Shown in pieces: positions 33,764 to 44,155 of a stretch of 64,000 nt of DNA. The notes under the pieces were generated by a model that searched no databases, was not told the origin of the DNA, and saw only the letters and a list, made by a program, of their open reading frames with translations. Made by a program: the position numbers and the translations under genes. The first letter of the stretch is position 1. Every line of letters begins with the position of its first letter. The stretch is from Laccaria trichodermophora (Eukaryota > Basidiomycota > Agaricomycetes > Agaricales > Hydnangiaceae), in assembly GCA_018417955.1 (NCBI GenBank), contig JACTVC010000002.1:3410001-3474000 (forward strand), in the 5' to 3' direction.

Positions 33764-35951
33764 TCAGGTAGTAAACTTGAATGTAACACTACCATTTCCC
33801 TTCTCTTCCTTCCGGTCTTCCTCCTCCCTTCGCTCAGCCTCCGTCATAACTTCTAATTTTCTAGCCCTAACACCGTTGCGATACCTGTACATGTACTTGT
33901 GCACAATCCATAAAACAACTGCTGTCCCAGCGAACATGATGTTGATTAGGTTCCCTCGCTTGAAATCTTTTCGCAAGAGTATGAGTGACAGCTAAAAGAA
34001 GACTTGAAATTAATCGCACCAGGAGCATCATCTGCGCGGTAAATCTGGGCGTCAAACGCTCAATAACCGCCCAAAATTGGAAGACTTAAGTGAGCCTTAC
34101 CTGCGATCCCCATACTCCGTATATATTTGCTATACATGTATGTAAGGGTCTCGACCAAACGAAGAAACTCTAACTCGCTTACAAGCACCGATCACCAAAC
34201 CCGAAGCCACAGTCCTCTTCCCGATACTCCTAACAAAAAGTGATTATTAAAAACAAAAGCAAAAAAAGAAAAAAGGCGCCCACCCTGTATTTTCAGACAT
34301 CCAGGCAACATTGAGTGGATGAGTGTACGGCCACGATGCAAGGAATGTTGCGGCAAGATATTTGATGCCTCTTCCAGCACCCTCTGGCAGAGCCCATAGA
34401 AAAATCCACCCCAAAAGCTGCCAACTTGCTGCATAAAAACGCTTAACTCCAGACTGAGAGTCATGACATTGACGACCATACCTCCAAAAGCACCATGATA
34501 CCCTCGCTCTCTCGTTTTATCAGAGTGATGAACAAACATGATCATAATAATGCCATGCAAGAGGTAAGGCGGTGCGGTTAACGCGTTGGCGACGAAAACG
34601 TTGAAGTTGAAGGATTTAATGACGCTTGGTAGGTCTGAAGAAATGCATCATTGGAAAACGCTGCAATGACTTCGCGAAATTGCCCCTCACATGTTTGGAG
34701 TGGTGTGAGAGGAGTCAAGCCAATCGATGTGATGAGGAGGTGTCCCACAATACCGACATCAGTCAGCGTATCTTTGATATCCGACCATTGGACTCGTTTG
34801 CTGAAAATCGTAGATTAATCAGAAAGCAAACAAATTTCAACCGAAACGACGCACTCGTAAACCCGTTTCGAAATGTCGTCGCGGATTACCCGCGTCACGG
34901 CGATCCTCAGCTGCCTATCAGTCAGCCAAGCTTTGCGCCCGCCAAAACCAGCCCTCGTTTGTATGAGATCTCGGGGAAGATAGAACCTGAGATAAAACAT
35001 GAAAAACGTCCAACAACGTAATTTGAAAAAGCATACCAAGTAAATATCGCGACCGCAACGGTGATTAGCCCATCAACAATGAACATCCATTTCCACCCTT
35101 CCAAACCCCAAAGACCACGAAGCTGTAATAGACCACTGGCCATTAGGCCGCTGAAAGCGCTCGCCACGCTTTGTACACCCCAAAAATAGGCCAGACGTGT
35201 GGCCAACTCCGTTCCTTTGTAAAATCCTCCTAGATAGACCAGTGTGGCAGGGATCACACCTACTACACGTTAAACACACTGCCAGGATGCCATTGCAACT
35301 TTCTCACCTCCTTCAGTGATTGCGATCCCTGAAAAGATTTAGTTGGATCAAGCGACAGACATGGAGACGGACGCACAGCATCGCACTATCAATCAGATAG
35401 TTAAATTCAATTCAAGGTCTCAAAACACCAACACCCACCGGTTATATAACCGAATTTATCCTTGATCAACGCATGTGCAAGGGTAACCAGTCCCCACGCG
35501 AACATAAGAATAGGGATCCCTAAAACGACATGAACAATCGCTAAATACGGAAAAGCTAACAAATCGAGCACTTACAACGTGAAGGCCCAGCAATCTTGGC
35601 CACGACAGCGCCAGATAAACAAAACACAGAGAACAAGACAGAGTATATCGCTGTAGCGGTGTTTACGGTATCAATGGTAAAACCTAAATCTTGAGGTAGG
35701 TTATCTGAGATGGCGTTTGAGTTGTTGGTACGATCCATGTTGAGGACGAATGTCGTCAAGAGAATGCATGGTAAAAGGCGCCTATCCAGGATCCTAATCA
35801 CTTGGCTCTCCTCGCCAGGGGTGTACTGGATTTCGTCGTCATAAAAATCCTCCTCAAGCTGGGTGGATAATATCTTCGACGTAGGCGTGTCTAGAAGAAA
35901 AGTAGTTTCGGTAGCCTGAGAAGTGCTTTTCTCGAGCCCCAGCCGATCCAT
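33764..35951 (-). CDS. MFS transporter, anion:cation symporter (allantoate/nicotinate permease) family
   Basis: The family imports small organic anions and vitamins with protons across the plasma membrane. The N-terminus (MDRLGLEKSTSQATETTFLL) is cytosolic. It is followed by RRLLPCILLTTFVLNMDRTN, then NSNAISDNLPQDLGFTID, a hallmark of Dal5/Tna1-type permeases. Later blocks are AITEGGVIPATLVYLGGFYK, LEGWKWMFIVDGLITVAVAI, YLPSVIKSFNFNVFVANALT, APPYLLHGIIMIMFVHHSD and SWPYTHPLNVAWMSENT, then IGKRTVASGLVIGA and INIMFAGTAVVLWIVHKYMY. It has twelve predicted helices and a charged C-terminal tail ending GSVTFKFTT, with a stop at 33764-33766. The substrate cannot be fixed. Many short exons are needed but no frame break was found. 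Confidence 0.88.
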
Positions 35952-36513
35952 TTGTGCAAACGTGTGGGCTGTTCTGTTCCATGCTCAGAGTTTATAAACC
36001 ATTCCGAATTCCGTGTGAGGTTCACGATTGCGCCATGATAGGCCAAGTTGCGTCAGAACCGCCACATCGATACGCAAAGAGGTTGATCCCTTGAATGAAC
36101 CGATTCTGGTATGTACAGCAGGTTGCTGGTTGAGAGGATATGGCTTTGTGCGTTTGATCCGCAATCGTGCCGCTATAGCCAGGGTGTGTTGCGGGTTAAA
36201 ATCGATAAGTAGATCTTTCAATGATGCATTACTATATTATTGACATTGTTAACGATGCTAACTGATGATACCAATGATGTTTAATGAAGAGATTGTGATG
36301 TGGGGGAGGAAGCTCCATTTCGTTGCATGCAATAAGAAATGAATTTAAGACCAACTCAAAAGATGATGAGCACTGGCAGGTGACGATTGGACGAGAGCAA
36401 TAAAATGGAAAAGGATGATGATGTCGTTGGTTAGCACATTCTTATGAAATGTATTGAATGAATAATTCGGTGCAAAGAAAAAAAGACAATTCCTGAAGAG
36501 TGAAAGCTTCCCC
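35952..36513. other. Intergenic region upstream of the MFS transporter
   Basis: This 562-base interval separates the transporter start from the Nst1 stop; both are on the minus strand. It should hold the transporter promoter and the Nst1 3' UTR. I saw no gene, RNA or repeat. Confidence 0.4.
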
Positions 36514-39180
36514 TCAATTGCCACTCGTATGTTGAGTCGCCGTTGCCGTTGAAGGATTATGGCTAACCATATACGCAGCAGGAGAATGAGGAGGAAAGAA
36601 CGTCCCAGGTGGGTGCCATTCGCTGTTACTAGGGGGCGGAGGCGTACCCCACAAGTTTCCAATGGGCACCTGCTGTTGCTGGTGTATGTGCCCGCGACCA
36701 AACCCAGGCGGAGGACCCCAGGGTGCGCCCCCACCACCTCTCAATGGTATTTGCTCTCCCATGCCGAGTGCAGTTCTCGGACTTGCAGGTCCCCATCCTT
36801 GTCCAACAGCTCCAACACCCAAGCCAAGTCCAATCCCAATCCCAATCGGTGCTGTGGACCTACGAGTAGTAGCAGGCGATACCACCTCATCATCATCGGC
36901 GGCCAATGCTGACGATCCCAAAAGCATGCCCTTTGGACTAGGGCTTCGGCGAATGGGAGAACCTGAACCTGAACTAGTAGTTCCAGGCGCGTTGTTTGTT
37001 AGAGAAGAACCGGAAGCTCCTTCTCCTGTGCCTGGACGAGCGATTGGTGCAATAATAGGTCGCGTAATGGGTCCCGGTCCTGACGGTCCTCCTATGTCTC
37101 CAGAAGGTCCTCCAAGAATGGGTACGGAGCCTCTCCTTCCCTGACCAGGAGCAAGCAGCATAGAGGATCCAGGAGCGGATAGTGATGGCGGTACGCTTAG
37201 TGGTAGGGGTGTTTTTGTCTTTGGAGGGGGACCGATAGGTGATGGTGCTGACTGCGGCGGTGGGGGTTGTATTGGAGGCGGCTGGTGCTGAGGAAGAACA
37301 CCAAGAGGCATACCACGAGGATAAGGGTGATCGAACGGCGTTGTTGGATGCGGTCCTCCGTTAAACCCTCGCTGCTGATGTTGCATATTCTGAGCACCAA
37401 AGGGATAGGGAACTGGTGGAGCGAAAGAGCCGGGACGTGGTGATATGGCTAAAGGTGGGATCATACTGCCTAGACTTCCTTGGGCGAACATCATCCCTGG
37501 GGCACTTTGCGGTGGAGGAGGTAAGAGGGTGGTATTGATTGGAGTTGGAGCCATGGAAAGAGATTGAGGCTGATTCTGGTGCTGCTGGTGCTGTTGCTGC
37601 TGAACGCGAGACGCATGCTGCTGCTGTTGGCGAGGTGCAGCAGCAAGATTGCTGGGAGTGCTAACAGAGGGTGTAACAACGGGGGCAGTCTTATTGACGG
37701 CCTTCTTGGATGATGAGGGACCGTTTGAGCTACCACTCGCACCGTGGCCACTGGTGTTTGGAGATCGTTGGAGAGGAGGGGCGGAACCAGACGCTGCTGC
37801 ATTACCCTTCACAGGTGTCGATAGGGAAGAGATTGACGACGATGAGGAAGAAGCAGCATTCATGCGTGAAGCGCCTTTGCCGTTGGGTGACGTAGCCGCA
37901 GCCTTCTGCATCGCAGCAGCCTGCTTTTCCCTGGCCTCCTTCTGCGCGCGTTCCTCCTCCTTCTGCTTAGCAGCCCGTTTTTCCTTCTCCTCCTTCTTTT
38001 GTCTCTCCACCCGCTCCCGCTCTTCCTTCTCCTTTGCGATCCGCGCCATCTTCTCTTTCTCTTCGCGCTCCTTGCGCTCAGCACGAGTCCGCTCCTCCTT
38101 TTCCTTCTTCTTGCGCTCGCGTTCTTGTTCACGCTCGCGTTCCTCTGCAGCTCGTTTCCGTTTCTCCTCCTCTCTACGGACTTTCTCTTCCTCTGCAGCT
38201 TTCCGGGACGCCTCACGCTTTACGCGTTCCTCGTCTCGTTTCTTGCGATTCTCCTCCTCTTGAGCGACTTGAAGACGTTTGGCAGCAGCCTCTTCCGCGG
38301 CCTTCTCTGCAGCCTTGGCTGCGCGTTCTTCCTCCTTGGCCTGTTTTTGTTGCCTGACAAACGTGTGAGCAAGGATAATCACACGACAAGAAAACACCAA
38401 CTTTTTCTTGTCTTTTTTCTTTTGATTCTGAGTTTGCTTCTTCGCCTCGCGCTCCTTGCTCAACTTGTCCTCGTCCTCGAGCTCGCGAAGAAGCTGAAGC
38501 TGACGTTCTTGAGCGACCTTTTCACGGTACGCCTGCAGAACCCGCTGCTCAAACATCCGTGCTGCGAAGATGGAGAACATCTTTTTCCCCTCCTCCATCT
38601 TCTGCTCTTCCGTCATCACCTAACCCGCGAACAGTGTCAGCACGATGGAGAAGGAGGAAAAGATGATTAGTGGAAACAAAGACAGACCTCCTCATCCTCA
38701 TCCTCTTCGTCGTCTTCTTCATCGCTCACTCCATCCTCGTCGTCTTCCTCATCGCTTTCTTCATTTGGATCTCGATCGCTCTCCTCCTCGCTGTCGTCCT
38801 CAACGTCAGCTGCTGCCTCTTCCTCTCTCTGCATTCGTCGCTCAGCAAGCTGTTCCATCATCTCAAGAAACTTTTGACCGTCATTCTTGAGGAGATCATC
38901 AGCCACAGTCAATATGTTTCCGGGGCCTAGACAACGTGAGCAACAGATCACACGATAGAGCAAAAAAAAGGCGTTACCTGTGGCGGTAAGGCTGCTACCT
39001 ATGTTAAACAGCCCATCGCGTCCGGCTTTGTTTGGGACAGTTCCATTGGGAGACGGAGCATTTGGTGGAGTAGGTTTCTGTTGAGTGGGTGGTACACGCC
39101 TTGCCGCAGCCACCGGTTTACGTCCGTTGGCTGCTCGCCTTTGAGGTTGTTGCTGTTCCTGCTCCTCTTCATCTTCCTCC

Positions 39181-39212
<32 letters not shown>

Positions 39213-39981
39213 TTCTTCATATTCTTCCTCTTCCTCGTACTCCTCCTCCTCGGGATCCTCATCTTCAAACTCACCCTCTCTGGGAGGCGGAGGCGGATGT
39301 GTGTGTGGAGGCTTTCGCCCGTTGAGGACTGGAGGTATGGCAGACTTCTTGGAACGCTGCTTTGGAGATGAGTGTACGACGGCACCGTTCTTATCGAGTT
39401 CGACACTGCCTGGAAAAGGACCTGGACCGGGAGGTGGCGGAATGGTGCCGCCAGAGGAAACATAACGCTGCTGGTAGTTCGCGTACTGTTCTAGCTCTTC
39501 GTAATAAGCATCGTACAGTACCTCGAGTTCTTCTTCAATGGCATTGCTACTAAAAATTTAGTACAAAGAAGTGGGAGAAAAAAAGTAGCAAAAGCCGAGA
39601 TGGTACACACCGTTTCCTTCCACAAACGGCGCAACTACAGCTATGCTTCTGCTGCTCCTTCATTTTCCTAAGGACAGTATCTTTCTCGATCTTGACGAGG
39701 TTCCTCCGCTCCTCCTCGCCAAGGCCAAGCCAAAAATCCTTGATGCGCTCACGCTCTTCTGTGGTGCTCGTACTCCAAATTTTATTTGGAGAAGGCTTTC
39801 CCTTTGAGGTCGGCGATGGGTTGCGATGTTGCTGCTGCTGCTGCTGGTGTTGGTAAGGCAAAGGAGCCTTTGAGGCGGCTCTAGCACTTCTAGGTTGTTG
39901 TTGCTGCTGCTGCTGTTGAGCAGGATAAGCCATTGGTTTTTTACCAATTGATACTGAAGACGGAGTCTGTGCTTGCGGCAT
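36514..39981 (-). CDS. NST1: Stress response protein Nst1
   Basis: Nst1 is a fungal cytoplasmic protein linked to salt tolerance and mRNA handling in yeast. The start [20 protein letters not shown] is followed by two poly-Gln runs. Then comes the conserved opening [20 protein letters not shown], with [11 protein letters not shown] and [20 protein letters not shown] in the next exons. The middle is extremely acidic (poly-Glu near 39170-39260), then [20 protein letters not shown] and [20 protein letters not shown], where homologs are most alike. A long Lys/Glu/Arg coiled coil (38450-37900) is followed by a Pro/Gly/Ser-rich tail ending TATQHTSGN. The total is about 1050 residues. The coiled coil produces long meaningless open frames on the other strand. 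The gene ends 51 bp downstream of the HEM14 stop codon in the same orientation. Confidence 0.9.
39828..39917 (-). repeat. Poly-glutamine (CAG/CAA) tracts in Nst1
   Basis: Two runs, of about eight and six glutamines, interrupt the Nst1 N-terminus. They are encoded mainly by CAG/CAA triplets (CTG/TTG on the plus strand) and are likely length-variable. Confidence 0.7.
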
Positions 39982-40032
39982 GGCAAAGAAGTGAAAGAAC
40001 CTGAAAACTATTTCTACAAAGGTTTCAAATAA

Positions 40033-41547
40033 TCACAAATAAACCTCCCTTCCTGCAAATACACAATCCACAACACTCACTCCACCAACTCCAGATCCAA
40101 TAATTGCAAAAACATTATCACCTTTCATCTCCTTCATTCGTGTTAAATGCCCAGGTGTAGGCGTAGGTATTCTTCCTTCATGGTGTTGCCAATAAACAGG
40201 TCTTGGCGGTCGTCGACCAAGATGTATCTCCATTTCATCCAATATCCCCGGAACAGTCCACTCACCCCTGCCGTACGGCCCACCGAGCATAACCGTCACC
40301 TTGGTATATTCCGACTTGTGGTAATAGTCTTCCACATTGGGTTCATCCTGTTCGTGGAGGGAGCACGAATCAAACACCACTCCCAGGATCCTAGAACCGG
40401 CATAGCCTGTCGGAGGCCGGGGAATGAGATACCCAAATCCTTCCGGGTGGATTTCCGATGGCGGTGCTCGGAAGACAAGGTTGACCACGTCTACCGTCGA
40501 CATAGGGTTTGCCGTCAAGTGCGGAATAGGAATAGAACTAATTGATTGAAGCGCCGCGAGCGGAAGCGCCGAAACGACATGACTTGAGCTAAGCTCTCCA
40601 GACGACGTCGACAACTGTTCAAATTAGTCAACGTTTTGTATAGAGTACCAATATACCTTGCATGTATCGCCAGTCTTCTCTAGCAAAGAAACATTCGTTT
40701 CCCGAAGAATTCTGACATTGTCGCGAGTCGCCAGATAGCCTTCCAATGCATTCGTCAGGGTTTGAATGCCATCCCGGAACGAGTAGACAGAGACATCTTT
40801 CATCACGTCCAGCATATTTCCCAACTCGTAGTTGTCTTCCACAGATACTTTTTTGCGAAGGAATCCACGGACAACGCTTCCCCCTCCCCTTTCCTCCGCT
40901 TCCCACAGCGAAGGAAAAGCTGCTCGCGTGCTAAGCTGCCTCGAATCAGCAGCATAGATTCCATGCACGAGCGCACTCCCAAATATTCGCGCAAAGGACT
41001 CTCCAAACCGACGAGTGAGAAACGAGTCAACGCTCTCGTCCAGTACGTCCGGCGGTCTGTTTCTCCTCCCAAAAAACTCGCCAACGACAGCCCGGAGAAG
41101 GGTAGGAAACAGAGGTGATCCCAAGAGAGACACGACGGACGAAGGGAGCGTCTGCATGCCTTGTATCTTCTCGCCATACGTTTTTGGAACGTACAAAAAT
41201 CGAGCTTTCGCAGCCGTTGCTGACTTTGGAACAGTAATGACCTCGTTGCGTAGATTCAATAGATGAATCTACACAAGTCAGTTTGCAGTAGTCTGTTGAG
41301 CACCTTTGTCACCTACCAGCTCAAGAACGGACTTTCCATGGGGTCGAAGAGTCCGAGGGCCTGCTTCCAGAAGGACTGAGGAGGTGGTGCCAGGCAAAAC
41401 AACGCGTTCACTGCGTACCCAGCCACCCAGACGTTTCTGACGTTCAATAAGAGTTATTTGCGTAAACGGGTACCTGCGTGAAAGATGGAAAGCCGACGAG
41501 AGTCCCGTGAGGCCTCCTCCTAGAACTGCAACGTGTTGAGGTGGCAT
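40033..41547 (-). CDS. HEM14: Protoporphyrinogen oxidase
   Basis: The enzyme oxidises protoporphyrinogen IX to protoporphyrin IX, the next-to-last step of heme synthesis, at the mitochondrial inner membrane. The FAD-binding motif VAVLGGGLTGLSSAFHLSRR starts five residues after the ATG at 41547. Family blocks include LIERQKRLGGWVRSERV, LLEAGPRTLRPHG, FGSALVHGIYAADSRQLSTR and AAFPSLWEAEERGGGSVVRG. PEGFGYLIPRPPTGYAGSRI, ILGVVFDSCS and NVFAIIGSGVGGVSVVDCVF follow near the end. About 480 residues lie in roughly four exons, the usual size. An in-frame TTG upstream (41571) is not needed. The stop is at 40033-40035, only 51 bp from the Nst1 start. It faces the F-box-like gene head to head across 23 bp. 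Confidence 0.93.
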
Positions 41548-41570
41548 GACAGGCGTGACGACGAGCCGCA
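41548..41570. promoter_or_regulatory. 23-bp gap between divergent start codons (HEM14 and F-box-like gene)
   Basis: The ATG of HEM14 (minus, 41547) and the ATG of the F-box-like gene (plus, 41571) are separated by 23 bases. A promoter cannot fit here, so each transcript must start inside the coding region of the other gene or use a downstream ATG. In the F-box-like gene MM offers a second start one codon later. Confidence 0.5.
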
Positions 41571-43275
41571 ATGATGTCCGCTACGCTCAGCTACGACCTC
41601 CTCCTCCGCATCCTCAATCACTTCCGCGATGACTACCCCACCCTCTACTCATATTCCCTCGTCAACTGGGAATTCAACCGCGCAGCCTCGAAAATACTCT
41701 ACTCTCGCGCTGTCCTGTCTCCGCCATTCCAACGCGTGCTCGATCTGAGAAATACTGGAATACCTGTTCAAGTCTTCCGCACCTCCTCGCAGTCAGAGCC
41801 CTAACTTCAGTCTCTCTCAGCCTTCCTCGAACTTCCCTTCTGCGTCTTTACCCCGGAACGCCCTCCATGTTCTCGAGCTCGAAATTAGCGGTATGTTCAG
41901 GCAATCAGGTGAACATTCATGGTCATGAATGACACCGTCCTCGTTAGGGTTCATATCTGCACGTCCGTCGTCGAGGAACGCACTAGGATCGACTCTCGTC
42001 AATGCCATCCAAACTTTCAAGAACTTGCGCACCATCAAATTTACACCGCAGACTTACCACGATGATCTCCTGACAGAGAGCCTCAACGCCCTACACCAAT
42101 TATCCTCCCTTCAGGAGCTCTCAGTCAACACGTCATGCATGGACGAAACCAAATCCCACCTGTTATGTGAAATCTCAGGACTCACGCATTTGACGCTTTA
42201 TAACCCTTCTCGCGCGGTTTTACAAGTGCTGCCAGATTGGTTGGCAAAACTCTCTCATACGCTCTCTGAACTTCACTTGAAAGTGAGCAAACCCGACTTG
42301 CACCCGCATGTCTACTCAGGGTGACCAACAGGACAATTGCGGCTCCGTAACCCCAGGCGTTCTAAAGTCCTTTTTACCACATGTTCAGGATCGTCTTCGG
42401 TCCTTCTCCCTAGGCCTATCCTACTCCATCACAAACCATGACTTCTTTACATTTATAGGCCAACTCCAGAAACTAGAGCACGTTCGACTGCGATATTATT
42501 GGGCACGTCTCGCACGATCACTTCATTTCCGCAGATCACTTACGCAGTAACACCAACAGCAACTCAAGCCTCCCCCGCAACAACCATCCCTCACCCACCT
42601 GCGCCACTTCACTGTAGATCACGCACGCGTACAAACTCGATACGAAGTCCGGAGCTTTTGCAAATGGGTCCGAACGGCCATCGCTACGTCACCCATCGAA
42701 GCCCTATCTCTCGTTTCGGATGAGGACGGGGAGTATCTCGGTGCAAATCTATCTTTTGGCAGCCTCATCGACCACATGACCAAGAAGCACGCCTCGACAC
42801 TCCGTTTCCTTGACTTTAGATCGGCATTCGTCGGCATAGACGCACTGGAAATGTTATTCCGGTGTTGTACATCTCTAGAAGAGTTCTATATCTCAGCCGG
42901 TCCAACCGCACTTGTCAGCCCTGATCGATCTCTTCTTTTTCAAACTTCTTGACGAATCATTTGACAGACAATATTCCGAGAACATTTGCCCGGGTTACGC
43001 TATCTCCACTCTGCTTCCTTCCAAGTGTGCAACGTCAAGCGGAACAAGTTTCGATTATCACACGAAGAAGCCACCTCCATGATTCAGGGAGGCTCTCCGA
43101 CGTTTAGGAGATTGGCTATTAATGGCACCAAATGGGAGGTTGTGTTTTTTATATATACTCTGCTTCGCTCTGCAATCGGTTGACTCAATCTCCTTAGGGC
43201 CATTGGGTTTCCACGGACGGGGGCGAAGTCATTTTTGTCGTTGAAGAAATTCACAAGAAAAAAACATTGGTATAA
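41571..43275 (+). CDS. F-box-like / leucine-rich protein
   Basis: The protein starts MMSATLSYDLLLRILNHFRD, then DYPTLYSYSLVNWEFNRAAS and KILYSRAVL. This is the F-box-like fold (LxxDLLxRIL..SLVxxxFxxAAxxxLYxxV) found in hundreds of mushroom proteins that may feed substrates to SCF ubiquitin ligases. The rest is leucine-rich: LVNAIQTFKNLRTIKFTPQT, HQLSSLQELSVNTS, SGLTHLTLYNPSR, LFRCCTSLEEFYISAG and HLPGLRYLHSASFQVCN. It ends EEIHKKKTLV with a stop at 43273-43275. About six exons are needed and the frame stays open. The start lies 23 bp from the HEM14 start on the other strand. No specific substrate can be named. Confidence 0.75.
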
Positions 43276-43314
43276 TTTTCTTCCATCTTATCTCTACCTG
43301 GATAAGCTCTACAT

Positions 43315-43767
43315 TCAATGTGATTCCGTATTTGCGGTCTTCTCGGACAACACTGCTTCCTGCTGCAATTTCCTTTCCTCATTCGCAAGACGAATCCTGT
43401 GGTAATTAGCAGGCATTCGCATCTGAAAAAAACTCGCAAACGCATTTACTTGTTTCGGGTGGCAAGCACCCTCAAAGTCCTCTCCTGCTCTATATCAGAC
43501 ATTTCCCCCCAATTAGCGATCCGCGAGAGAGTCTGGAGTTTATCTCCATATCAGAACACAGTGGGCCAAAGAGCTCATTAAATCAAGAACACATACACCA
43601 TCACTGTTCACCACCATTGGGCCCAGTCGATCGAGCTTGATCGTTGGGGTGCCAGGGGTGACATCAAGCTGCGTTCCATTGCTGTCAGCCGACTCGGAGT
43701 GCGGCTTTGAATCGAGCTGCGCCGGAGAGGACTTTAGTGCGGGTTCGACTTCTTCCATGCTGGACAT
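43315..43767 (-). CDS. Small conserved fungal protein of unknown function
   Basis: Three exons give about 110 residues starting MSSMEEVEPALKSSPAQLDS. After a low-complexity N-terminus comes a strongly family-like block: KLDRLGPMVVNSDGTLSRIA, NWGEMSDIEQERTLRVLATR, NKIRLANEER. Many ascomycete and basidiomycete genomes carry a short protein with LGPMVVNxDGTLSRIxNWxxMxxxExxRTLRxLxxRN, and no function is known to me. The stop is at 43315-43317. It converges on the F-box-like gene with a 39 bp gap, so the two 3' UTRs probably overlap. The family resemblance is recalled, not searched. Confidence 0.72.
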
Positions 43768-44155
43768 TGGTGGCCAATATGTAGTGGTACGAATGAGCCA
43801 AATCTAAGTGATGGAGTGTGGGTTACGGAACGGGCGGAGCTGTCCGGGCCGCCGCTTTGCCTCACCCTCTTCTAAACGGTCTTTTCTGAATGCAACCGTC
43901 CAGCAGAGGAACCTCAACCCCTTACTCCTTCCAAAATTCAAATCCGAAATATTTGAACAAGGATTAATAGCGAGGCCCCTATGCGGCAGCCTCCATTGGC
44001 CTACAAATGTTGATTATTTAAAGTGCAAAGCCACGCCGGTTTGAGAATTAGGTATGATCAAGGTATAAGGGCTTACGCTTACGAGAAAAAAAATGGAAAG
44101 GCATAGAGTGCAACAGAAAACGAAAAGGAAATCTGCTCAATTGAGTTCAGAGACA
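43768..44155. other. Intergenic region between the small conserved gene and the P450
   Basis: Both flanking genes are on the minus strand, so this 388-base stretch holds the promoter of the small gene and the P450 3' UTR. A CCAAT box appears in the sequence ggtggCCAATatg at 43773-43777, just 6 bp upstream of the small gene's ATG. No gene or RNA was seen. Confidence 0.35.

Noticed and set aside
37649..38670. Long plus-strand open frames (204 and 223 codons)
   Set aside because: They are the antisense of the Lys/Glu/Arg coiled coil of Nst1, where codon bias keeps other frames open. The reading is low complexity without any domain.
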